Of a stretch of 13,724 bases of DNA, positions 1-6,404 are shown in pieces. The first letter of the stretch is position 1. The number at the start of each line of letters is the position of its first letter. This DNA comes from Dehalococcoidia bacterium (GTDB taxonomy: Bacteria > Chloroflexota > Dehalococcoidia > Lucifugimonadales > Lucifugimonadaceae). The notes beneath the pieces were generated by a model. The model was not told the origin of the DNA and searched no databases. It worked only from the letters and a program-made list of their open reading frames with translations. Both the position numbers and the translations under genes were made by a program. The stretch lies in assembly GCA_028278465.1 (NCBI GenBank), contig JANQEF010000264.1, positions 1-13,724 on the forward strand, written 5' to 3'.

Positions 1-539
1 ATGTACGGCACATCGAAGCCAAGCGCCAGGTTGTACGAGCTCTCCTGCAGGACTTTCGACCCGACCATCGGGACCGGCACCCACGGCATGAGCGCCTGCG
101 CCATCTCGCCCGCATGCGAGTCGATCAGGTAGTCGGACCGTGAAACGATCTCGAAGAGCGTGTCGGCCAGGCATTCTGAGTATGTGCCACCCGGGTTACC
201 GGGGAGCTGGAAGTGGAGCTCCTTCTGGTCAACCGGGTTCAGCTGCATGTTGCGTTCCATGAACGCCTGGGTCGAGATGACGGGGATGACGATCAGCTGA
301 CCCTTTAGCGACTCCGGCGTCACGCTCCTGATCAGCCGCTGAGTGGCGAGAATGCCGGAATACTCGCCGGCATGCATACCGGACATTACGGTGAACGTCG
401 GCCCCGGTTCGGAGCCGGTCACTACCGCGACCGGGATCTCCACCGCCTCGCCTGAATGGTGCTCTCGGGTGACGACCAGCTCTCGCAGGCCCGGTTCGGA
501 CTCGAACTCGAGGTCTTCCAGTTTCACGACTTGCGGCAT
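1..539 (-). CDS. Succinylglutamate desuccinylase/aspartoacylase-family zinc hydrolase (5' part, cut by window edge)
   Basis: Only the first 179 residues lie in the window; the gene runs off the left edge on the minus strand. ATG at 539-537 is the only start, because an in-frame TAA lies at 551-549. The M14 (AstE/AspA) zinc-site pattern is visible: His56 and Glu59 in GMHAGEYSG, then the third ligand His142 in YLIDSHAGE. Between them NPVD (101-104) and LPGNPGGTYSE (112-122) occupy the place of the family's NLNR-FPG stretch, but the usual asparagine/arginine pair is not obvious, so substrate cannot be assigned. Family members remove an acyl or amide group from small N-substituted amino acids or similar substrates in the cytoplasm. 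The gene is divergent from the enolase-superfamily gene starting at 678 and may share its control region. No clear Shine-Dalgarno is visible. Family confident, substrate unknown. Confidence 0.85.
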   Translation of the reverse strand, partial: MPQVVKLEDLEFESEPGLRELVVTREHHSGEAVEIPVAVVTGSEPGPTFTVMSGMHAGEYSGILATQRLIRSVTPESLKGQLIVIPVISTQAFMERNMQLNPVDQKELHFQLPGNPGGTYSECLADTLFEIVSRSDYLIDSHAGEMAQALMPWVPVPMVGSKVLQESSYNLALGFDVPY

Positions 540-610
540 GGCAGCAGCTTAAGGCATCGAGCGAAGGCGCATCTGCGACCAGCGGTTCGTTGATAACCTG
601 CGGGCCATCC

Positions 611-631
611 GACGCAGCCCGGCTCTGCGTC
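611..631. promoter_or_regulatory. Perfect 7-7-7 inverted repeat in a divergent intergenic region (possible operator)
   Basis: GACGCAG (611-617) and CTGCGTC (625-631) are exact reverse complements separated by CCCGGCT. It lies in the 138-bp gap between the divergent desuccinylase-like gene (start 539) and the enolase-superfamily gene (start 678). It could be a dimeric repressor site or an RNA hairpin in the leader of the plus-strand gene. No convincing -35/-10 pair is visible beside it, so function is inferred from position only. Confidence 0.3.
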
Positions 632-677
632 ACTGACCTGCCTCAATCGACGCCAGCTCCCTCCACGGAAACCATCC

Positions 678-1901
678 ATGAAGATCACAAAGATAGAGAC
701 GATACATGTCGATGAGTTCTGGCACGTTATGTGGATCAGGGTCCACACCGACAACGGCCTCATCGGGCTCGGCGAGACCTGGTACCTGCCGCGTGCCGTC
801 GCCGCCGTGATCCACGAGATCTTCGCTCCCAGCATCATCGGCCAGGATCCGATGAACCGCGAGGGCATCTGGTCAACCCTGTTCGGCATGGCAGAGGGCT
901 TCGGCTACGCTGGCGCCGAGTTCCGTGCGCTGTCAGCGCTCGATATCGCCCTGTGGGACATCGCAGGACAGGCCGCCGGACAGCCGATCTACAACATGCT
1001 GGGCGGAAAGGTGAGGGACCGCGTCCGCATCTACAACACGATCGGCAGCTACGGCGATATCCAGGACGACGAGTTCGAGAAGCGTGACCCTGCCGGCCTC
1101 GCACAGAGCCTGATCGACGAGGGCGTCACGATTATGAAGGCCTATTACCTGGCCGAGACCGGGCTGGAGACCGAAGGCAACTTCGTAAGCGCGAAACAGA
1201 TCAAGGACGCCCTGAAGCCCCTGGCCGAACAACGTAAAGCTGTCGGAGACCAGATCGAGATCGCGCACGACGGCGGTGGGCTCTGGCAGCTTGCGCCGGC
1301 GATCCGAATCGTGAAAGCGATGGAGGAGTACGACATCTTCTGGCAGGAGGAGATGATCCGGCCGGTGAATGTCGAGACACACCTCAAGCTGGCGGCCGAG
1401 ACCTCGACGCCGGTCTGCGCAGCCGAGCGGCTGATCTCAAAGTGGCACTTCCGCGAGTTCATCGAGCGCGGCGCGGCCGAGATCGTGATGCCGGACCTGA
1501 TCTGGACCGGTGGGATAACGGAGACGAAGAAGATCGCAACGCTTGCCGAGACCTACCAGACGCCGGTGGCGCCGCATGACTGGACCGGTCCGGTGAACGT
1601 ATTCGCCTGCTCACACATCTCAATGTCGTGCCCGAACGTCATCGTCCAGGAGACCAACCGCGCCTACTACCGCGGCTGGTACGACAAGTTCGTAGAACCG
1701 AACGTCGACATCCGCGACGGTTACCTTTACGCCACCGAGGAGCCCGGCCTTGGCACCCGACTGAAGGACGAAGTGCTTGACCGGTCAGACGTCCACGTCG
1801 AGATGACGGACGAAGCGCGGGACTGGAACTGGGCAGGCTTCATCGACCCCGGCCAAAAAGTCTCCCACTACTACCAGCCAAAGGTGCCGGGCCAGGAGTA
1901 G
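678..1901 (+). CDS. Enolase superfamily enzyme, mandelate racemase/galactonate dehydratase-like
   Basis: This 407-residue cytoplasmic enzyme has the N-terminal capping domain (about 1-115) and the barrel (about 120-370) of the mandelate racemase/muconate lactonizing group. Visible site residues are Asp198 in HDGGGLW, Glu224/Glu225 in FWQEEM and Glu250 in AAERL, the probable Mg2+ ligands. Asp273 in MPDLIWTGGITE and His300 in APHDWTGP form the Asp-His dyad of this subgroup, and Glu325 is in IVQET. Galactonate and mannonate dehydratases usually carry a His two residues after the first ligand; here that position is Gly (DGGG), so one-base chemistry through His300 is likely. Family members dehydrate or epimerise sugar acids; the substrate is not readable from sequence. 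A GGAAA stretch precedes the ATG at 678. The membrane-protein gene follows after 26 bp but differs in composition, so cotranscription is doubtful. Confidence 0.9.
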   Translation: MKITKIETIHVDEFWHVMWIRVHTDNGLIGLGETWYLPRAVAAVIHEIFAPSIIGQDPMNREGIWSTLFGMAEGFGYAGAEFRALSALDIALWDIAGQAAGQPIYNMLGGKVRDRVRIYNTIGSYGDIQDDEFEKRDPAGLAQSLIDEGVTIMKAYYLAETGLETEGNFVSAKQIKDALKPLAEQRKAVGDQIEIAHDGGGLWQLAPAIRIVKAMEEYDIFWQEEMIRPVNVETHLKLAAETSTPVCAAERLISKWHFREFIERGAAEIVMPDLIWTGGITETKKIATLAETYQTPVAPHDWTGPVNVFACSHISMSCPNVIVQETNRAYYRGWYDKFVEPNVDIRDGYLYATEEPGLGTRLKDEVLDRSDVHVEMTDEARDWNWAGFIDPGQKVSHYYQPKVPGQE

Positions 1902-1927
1902 ATCGCTATCCACTTTGAAAGGATCGT

Positions 1928-2650
1928 ATGCGGGCTCTCTTCAGGAAATACGTGCTGCTGGTAACCCTCGCTAATGTCGTCGCCTTAATAAGTACTTGCT
2001 CAGGATTCGTATTCAACTACGTAGAGAACAATTACGATGGCAAGCTCGCCATAGTGTTGCTCGCACTCGGGTCGTACGTTGTGGCGTTTTTCTTAGGCCT
2101 GTACTTGTCTGGATTTCGCCCTTCGGAGATCAAGGTCGATACAGCACCTCGAGATTTCTATACACCACACACCCCTGGAGCTTCAACAGTTCTCGAGGAG
2201 TCCAGAATTCGGCTGCAGTTGCAGTTCCAGCAATTCGATGCGCTGGATGCCAAGTTGCAAGCGTATCTGAGCTTCGGGATGACTTTAGTTGCGCTGTTCT
2301 TCGCCGTCCTAGCGCTAGACGATACTCAGGGGCAGACGGTTCCGATCGTGATCGCGGAAACGTCTTTAGGTGCTCTCGCTGTTGTGATCGTTGCTGCGAC
2401 GCTAATCGCGAGTCGGGTCGCGACGTTAACGGGAGGGCCGGACCCGGTCAGTCTCGCAGCCTACTCTCGCCGGAATCAGCTAAGCGATCAGCAGGTCTTG
2501 TTGGATACGACTCGCCTGAACGACGGAGCGTTCGTGGAAAACGCTTTCAAGATTCAGCGGAAAACGCGGCTAGTCAAAGTAGCTCAAGATGCTACGGCAT
2601 TGCTAGCCGGGACGTCAGTAGCCGGGCTAGCCATCGTCGCGATCTTCTGA
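1928..2650 (+). CDS. Five-TM membrane protein of unknown function, with a PycTM-like C-terminal half
   Basis: The ATG at 1928 follows AAGGA (1919-1923) with a 4-nt spacer. The 240-residue product has hydrophobic segments at about 8-30, 39-62, 112-130, 138-162 and 221-240. A soluble loop at 63-111 ends in a polar helix with the pattern FDALDAKLQAYL just before TM3, and a second polar stretch (163-220) precedes the last TM. A D-x-K helix running into a TM pair, then a loop and a final hydrophobic helix, recalls the PycTM membrane effector domain of antiphage systems. That is a topology impression, not a proven homology, and no nucleotide cyclase gene is next to it. G+C is lower than in the neighbours: a hand count of 1981-2100 gives 57 of 120, against 38-39 of 60 in flanking genes. 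That fits later acquisition. No enzyme motif seen. Confidence 0.8.
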   Translation: MRALFRKYVLLVTLANVVALISTCSGFVFNYVENNYDGKLAIVLLALGSYVVAFFLGLYLSGFRPSEIKVDTAPRDFYTPHTPGASTVLEESRIRLQLQFQQFDALDAKLQAYLSFGMTLVALFFAVLALDDTQGQTVPIVIAETSLGALAVVIVAATLIASRVATLTGGPDPVSLAAYSRRNQLSDQQVLLDTTRLNDGAFVENAFKIQRKTRLVKVAQDATALLAGTSVAGLAIVAIF

Positions 2651-2797
2651 ACTTTCGTCAGGTTCCTCGTACCGAACTCCCCGCTCTGCATCCGCCTGAT
2701 CGGGGACCATTTTCTCGAAGTGCGTGTGGTCGATGTCGTCTTCGGAGTCCGGCGGTTTTTTGCCGTCGTCAAAGGCTAATTGTTCTTGATTCGGCAT
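2627..2797 (-). CDS. Possible small acidic protein (56 aa)
   Basis: The minus-strand frame starts with ATG at 2797-2795 and ends at 2629-2627, overlapping the tail of the convergent membrane-protein gene by 24 nt. The product begins MPNQEQLAFDDGKKPP and is strongly hydrophilic, rich in Asp/Glu, with no hydrophobic segment; its ending SSEDRDDG reads like a charged tail. The opposite strand here gives an Arg/Pro-rich translation that looks less natural. Upstream on the minus strand there is an AT-rich stretch with TACTAT, which could be a -10 element, but the ribosome site is poor (AGG near the start). It could be a chance frame; no family recognised. Confidence 0.35.
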   Translation of the reverse strand: MPNQEQLAFDDGKKPPDSEDDIDHTHFEKMVPDQADAERGVRYEEPDESSEDRDDG

Positions 2798-2928
2798 AGA
2801 GCCTGTCCCAACACAACGAAATAGTGAAAAGATAGTACTTAGGCGAGGCTCCGACTGCAAGCACGGCTGGGTGATCGCCGCCGGCGAATTCAGCGGCTTC
2901 TAGTTGCGACTGCAAGTACACTTAGCGC

Positions 2929-4548
2929 ATGAACGACATCGTCACCGGGTTCGCGTTGATCGCCATCGTGATGCTGGCGACACCGCTCGTCTCCGGGCTC
3001 GTCGACCGCTCGCCGCTCTCATTCGCCTTTCTCTTCCTGCTGCTCGGACTGGCTATCGGCGAGGGTGGATTCGGGCTGATCGAGTTGGACGCGCACGCGC
3101 CGATCCTGGAGATCGTCGCCACGCTCACGCTGGCGCTCGTCCTCTTCCTCGACGCCGTGAAGCTGCAGATCGAAGAACTTAGGGCACGCTGGCTTGTGCC
3201 GGTCCTCGTGCTCGGCCCCGGAACGATCATCATCATCGCGCTCGGCGCGGGCGCCATCACCTCGCTCATAGGAATATCGCTGCTGGTGGCGTTCATGGGC
3301 GGAGCGATACTCGCCTCGACCGATCCCGTAGTGCTGCGCGAGGTGATTCGCGATTCCCGAATACCGCGCTCCATCCGGCAGGCGCTGCGCATCGAGGCCG
3401 GAATGAACGACGTCGTCGTCCTGCCGACGATACTGATCCTCATCGCCGTCGCAGGCTCGGCCAGCAGCACCTTCGGCGACTGGTCGTCGTTCCTCGCCAA
3501 GCTTCTGATCCTCGGGCCTGCGATCGGGTTTGCGATCGGTGGCATCGGCTCGTGGGCGATGTTCCAGATCGACAAGAGAACTCCGATCCGCCGTGAGCTG
3601 CAGAGCATCTATGGCCTCGGCATTGTGCTTGGCGCATATGCAGCAGGAACCGCAGCCGACGGCGACGGATTCCTCGCAGCATTCGCGGCAGGACTGGCCG
3701 TCGTGCTGTTGAACCAGACGCTATGTGACTGCTTCCTGGAGTACGGTGAGGTCACATCCGAGATGGCGATGCTGCTCTCATTCATCCTCTTTGGCATCGT
3801 CCTGTCCGGCGTGCTGCCGGACGCGCCGCTGGGGCCGACGATCGGGCTCGCCGCACTCGTGATCTTCGTCATCAGACCGCTGACTCTCGGCCTTGTGCTG
3901 CTCAGGGCGAAGATGAGCTGGGAGGCACGCGCCTTCATCAGCTGGTTCGGGCCGAGAGGCCTGAACTCGCTGCTGCTGGCGTTGCTGGTGGTGCATGCGC
4001 ACATAGCTGAGGCGGAGCTATTGCTGGCGGTCGTAGGTCTCGTCGTGCTCGTCTCGACAGTTCTGCACGGCGCCAGCGCAACTCCGATCACCGCCTGGTA
4101 CGCACGGAGGATCAGCGATTCGGTCCACGAAGAGGAACGTGAGTCAGATGCCGCCGGCATATTCGGTGATCACGATGAGGCAGTGCCGCGGATGGGTGTC
4201 AGTGAGTTGAACGAACTCCTCTCCGGCGCCGAGCCACCGATCATCCTGGATGTCCGCTCGCGCATGAGCTACGAGCATGACAACGGCCGCCTGCCTGGGG
4301 ACATCCGCGTTCCCGCCGACCAGGTTGCCGCATGGGCGCGCGGCAAGATGCCGGATAGAACCGTGGTGGCGTACTGCACCTGACAGGATGAAGCTACCAG
4401 CGCCCGTGCGGCGCACGAACTGAGAACTCTCGGCTGGGACGCGTTTGCCCTGGAAGGTGGGTTCGCAGAGTGGCAGCGGAACTACGGGTCGGAGGCGATC
4501 GATCCAGAGGACGATGCACAGGTCGTGCCTGTGTACGACAGGCTGTAA
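2929..4548 (+). CDS. CPA1-type Na+/H+ antiporter fused to a C-terminal rhodanese domain, in-frame TGA (probable Sec485)
   Basis: Residues 1-395 are a multi-span cation/proton antiporter of the NhaP/CPA1 type: STDPVV at 130-135, the ion-site pair Asn160-Asp161 in EAGMND, and WFGPRGL at 339-345. A cytoplasmic linker (396-422) leads to a rhodanese domain beginning about 423, with ILDVRS at 439-444. At codon 485 the frame meets TGA (4381-4383) right after VVAYCT, then continues in frame as QDEATSARAAHEL and LEGGFAEWQ to a TAA at 4546-4548, giving 539 residues. Related domains read YCTCP-x-E-ATSARVA, so TGA replaces the second Cys, which aligns with the catalytic Cys of GlpE-type rhodaneses (C-x5-S-x2-AA). 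This fits selenocysteine; a nonsense mutation or sequencing error would otherwise leave a 484-residue truncated product. ATG at 2929 has no Shine-Dalgarno; TACACT at 2917-2922 could serve a near-leaderless start. Confidence 0.85.
4381..4383 (+). other. Candidate selenocysteine codon (in-frame TGA) at the rhodanese catalytic position
   Basis: The TGA sits between YCT and QDEATSARAA of a rhodanese domain whose sequence conservation is unbroken on both sides and in the same frame. Replacement of a catalytic Cys by TGA with intact downstream homology is the usual signature of a selenoprotein gene. No selA, selB, selC or selD gene lies in this window, so decoding capacity is unverified. A TGC or TGT to TGA point change is the competing explanation. 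Confidence 0.65.
4400..4417 (+). promoter_or_regulatory. Candidate bacterial SECIS hairpin downstream of the TGA
   Basis: Two mutually exclusive perfect 5-bp stems lie here. One pairs GCGCC (4400-4404) with GGCGC (4410-4414) around the loop CGTGC. The other pairs CGTGC (4405-4409) with GCACG (4413-4417) around the loop GGC. Each has a G in the first two loop bases, and the loops lie roughly 21-26 nt after the TGA, within the spacing usual for bacterial SECIS elements. GC-rich coding DNA forms such hairpins often by chance, so this is supportive rather than decisive. Confidence 0.4.
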
Positions 4549-4770
4549 CGGCAGCCGCGCAACTGGCGAAGGCCACTCGGGAGAACCGATCTGAACCGGA
4601 TAGACGAGATTAATCGACACGGCGCCGAGAGAGACGTTGAGTCCAGCGGCAGTTCGCTACGACACCGCATGACCGGCTTCCTGGCCCGGCTTTTCGGATT
4701 CTCGAAGTCCGCCGTTTGCGCCCTTGGCCGATCAGTCAGGTAGATCGTGCGTCGGGTCTGCTCGGACTCC

Positions 4771-5841
4771 CTAGAGCGGCAGGCTCACCCTTGAGCCGGA
4801 CTGCCACGCCTCCTGCACGGCGTCGGTGAACTCCATGTACTTCACGCCGTCTGTGAAGTTGGTGCGGGTCACCGGCTCGACGCCGCGGATGGCGTTGACG
4901 AACTCCTCCTCCACACGCCAGCTTCCGAGCTTGTCGTCAGGCACGACGATCTCCGACATTTCGGAGTCTCCGCGCTTTCCGCCCGTAATACGAAGCTGCT
5001 GCGCGGCGGGCTGAGAGAAGTCCATCTTGTCGATGTGGATCGTGCCCTGGTCACCGAATATCCACAGGTCGAACGGCGGCTGGAACGTCCCGATCGCCGT
5101 CGCGACCGACATGTTCACCGTTCCTCCGCCGGCCAGCGTGTAGAGAACATCGAGCTGGTCCGGAATCGTCATCTCGGCGCGGATCCCGTCAGCGTTCAGC
5201 CGGTGCTTCACAACCGTCTGAGCCTGCGCCTGCACGGATGAGGCGTGACCGACAAGGCGCATGACGTTCTCGTACCAGATGCCCATCGTCATCACGTTGT
5301 TGCCAGACAGGTCACGGTCGTGTCGCCAGTGGACCGGCGTGCCGTTGTCCGGCCAGTTCATCTCGTTGAAGGCCCTGAGGTTCACATGGAGCACGTCGCC
5401 GACGTATCCGTCCGTGATCAGGTCGATCAGGTGCGCCTCGGCGGACATCGTGTGCGGCGGTGGCACGATCTGGGTCACGAGGTCAGGATTCGCCTTCGAC
5501 GCGTCGAGCATGTCGTTCGCCTCTGAAGCGTCCATCGCCATGCAAGCCTCGCACAGCACATGCTTTCCGGCGTCCAGCGCCGCCAGCGTGAGGGTGCGGT
5601 GCATGTACGGCCAGGTGCCGATACAGACAGCGTCGATCTCTTCGTCCTCAATCAGCTCGACCCAGTCTTCGTAGGCTCTGGCGATCTCGTACTCGTCACA
5701 GACGCGCTGGCTCGAAGCGAGCGAGCGGTTTGCGACTCCAGCCAGTTCCACTCCCGGCTGTGCCCTGAGACCCGGAATGTGTCGGAGAGCCGTGTTGGCT
5801 CCTGCCCCGACGAAACCGATTTTGATCGTGTCCTCAGCCAT
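4771..5841 (-). CDS. Gfo/Idh/MocA family oxidoreductase
   Basis: ATG at 5841-5839 is preceded by AGGAG (5852-5848) with a 6-nt spacer, giving 356 residues; the frame is open further to 5961 but that part does not look like protein. The N-terminal Rossmann domain shows FVGAGANTA (10-18), the NAD(P)-binding glycine motif, and TWPYMH (76-81). The C-terminal half (about 125-356) is the usual alpha/beta substrate domain, with GTIHID at 266-271. In the position of the family's EKP motif this protein has CEACMA (97-102), so the usual catalytic lysine is Ala99. From memory, a variant subgroup of the family with ARMA-like wording also lacks that lysine. Members oxidise sugars, inositols or related polyols with NAD(P). 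It is divergent from the DUF971 gene; its 3' end converges on the antiporter gene. Confidence 0.9.
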   Translation of the reverse strand: MAEDTIKIGFVGAGANTALRHIPGLRAQPGVELAGVANRSLASSQRVCDEYEIARAYEDWVELIEDEEIDAVCIGTWPYMHRTLTLAALDAGKHVLCEACMAMDASEANDMLDASKANPDLVTQIVPPPHTMSAEAHLIDLITDGYVGDVLHVNLRAFNEMNWPDNGTPVHWRHDRDLSGNNVMTMGIWYENVMRLVGHASSVQAQAQTVVKHRLNADGIRAEMTIPDQLDVLYTLAGGGTVNMSVATAIGTFQPPFDLWIFGDQGTIHIDKMDFSQPAAQQLRITGGKRGDSEMSEIVVPDDKLGSWRVEEEFVNAIRGVEPVTRTNFTDGVKYMEFTDAVQEAWQSGSRVSLPL

Positions 5842-5847
5842 CTGGCG

Positions 5848-5852
5848 CTCCT
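5848..5852 (-). promoter_or_regulatory. Ribosome binding site deciding the oxidoreductase start
   Basis: On the minus strand this reads AGGAG, 6 nt before the ATG at 5841. It supports the short form starting MAEDTIKIGF rather than the 40-residue longer frame from 5961. Confidence 0.7.
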
Positions 5853-6010
5853 GGAATTTAGCCTGGATATCAGCAGAAAGGGTGGTGGATTGTCCGGCGA
5901 AAAGAGTATCCGACAACGCTGAAGTTTGCCACGCGCCGCGATGCCCTGTGTTCTGGCACACTTGTGGCGCGCATGGCCGGGAATCGAAGCCCGGAGCAGA
6001 CAGCAGAAAC

Positions 6011-6014
6011 GAGG
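6011..6014 (+). promoter_or_regulatory. Ribosome binding site deciding the DUF971 GTG start
   Basis: GAGG lies 4 nt before GTG at 6019. This spacing and the family's normal length favour the GTG over the in-frame ATG at 5926. Confidence 0.55.
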
Positions 6015-6018
6015 TCTC

Positions 6019-6333
6019 GTGACTACGGTAGCCGAAGATGTGCAGCAGACCGGTGAAGGGGTCCAGATCGCCTGGTCCGACGGCCGAACCTGTCTCTATC
6101 CGTACAGGTATCTGCGGCTCCAGTGCGCCTGCGCCTCGTGCATCGAGGAGATGACTGGCAGGAAGCTTCTAAACGTCGCGTCGGTGCCCGAAGACATCAT
6201 CGTCGTCGACTACATCACAGTCGGCAAGTACGCCTTGCAGTTTCTCTGGTCGGACGGGCACGAGACCGGCATATACCCGTACACGATGCTGACCCGGCTG
6301 GCCGAGAACGACGAGGCGGTTGTGTGCTCCTGA
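6019..6333 (+). CDS. DUF971 (GBBH-like N-terminal domain) protein
   Basis: A GTG start at 6019 with GAGG at 6011-6014 gives 104 residues, the usual length for a free-standing DUF971 protein; an upstream ATG at 5926 in the same frame would add 31 unrelated residues. The family hallmark LRLQCACASCIEEMTG lies at 33-47, with cysteines 36, 38 and 41 that could bind a metal, as the equivalent domain does in gamma-butyrobetaine hydroxylase. A second hallmark, WSDGHETGIYPY, lies at 77-88. Free-standing members are widespread and often neighbour Mrp/ApbC iron-sulfur carrier genes, but no such gene is here. The molecular role is unknown. The UxuA-like gene follows after 71 bp in the same direction. Confidence 0.88.
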   Translation: MTTVAEDVQQTGEGVQIAWSDGRTCLYPYRYLRLQCACASCIEEMTGRKLLNVASVPEDIIVVDYITVGKYALQFLWSDGHETGIYPYTMLTRLAENDEAVVCS

Positions 6334-6404
6334 AATCTCGAACCGGTTCGTTGTAAGGTCTTCTTCGCAGGCAAATTCGCTGGTCTCAGGCAAGAAACAG
6401 AACC

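Noticed and set aside
1996..2799. Plus-strand 267-codon frame overlapping the membrane-protein gene
   Set aside because: Arg/Ser-rich translation with no membrane segments or motifs; the 1928 frame has a ribosome site and five coherent hydrophobic segments.
4384..4548. Reading the rhodanese 3' half as a separate gene or pseudogene remnant
   Set aside because: There is no start codon with a ribosome site after the TGA, and the sequence completes the upstream domain in the same frame, so one recoded gene is the better reading; simple nonsense mutation is kept as the alternative.
4549..4743. Open frame continuing after the rhodanese TAA (in the same frame) to TAG at 4741-4743, with ATG at 4669
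   Set aside because: No ribosome site and no family resemblance; the ATG-initiated part is only 24 codons. The 222-bp gap 4549-4770 shows no other gene or strong terminator.
4778..4805. Bulged hairpin (GGCAG+GCTCA pairing TGAGC+CTGCC) at the end of the oxidoreductase gene
   Set aside because: It lies within coding sequence, has a 4-nt bulge and no T-run, so a terminator call is not supported.
5842..5961. 40-codon upstream extension of the oxidoreductase
   Set aside because: AGGAG before the ATG at 5841 and the normal family N-terminus favour the shorter form.
5977..5994. Minus-strand T-arm-like stem (CCGGG / CCCGG) with TTCGATT, like a tRNA 3' part
   Set aside because: The loop is 8 nt, not 7, and no acceptor, D or anticodon arm can be formed around it, so no tRNA gene is claimed; a tRNA relic remains possible but unsupported.
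5926..6018. ATG-initiated extension of the DUF971 protein
   Set aside because: The extra 31 residues do not resemble the family, and GAGG supports GTG at 6019.
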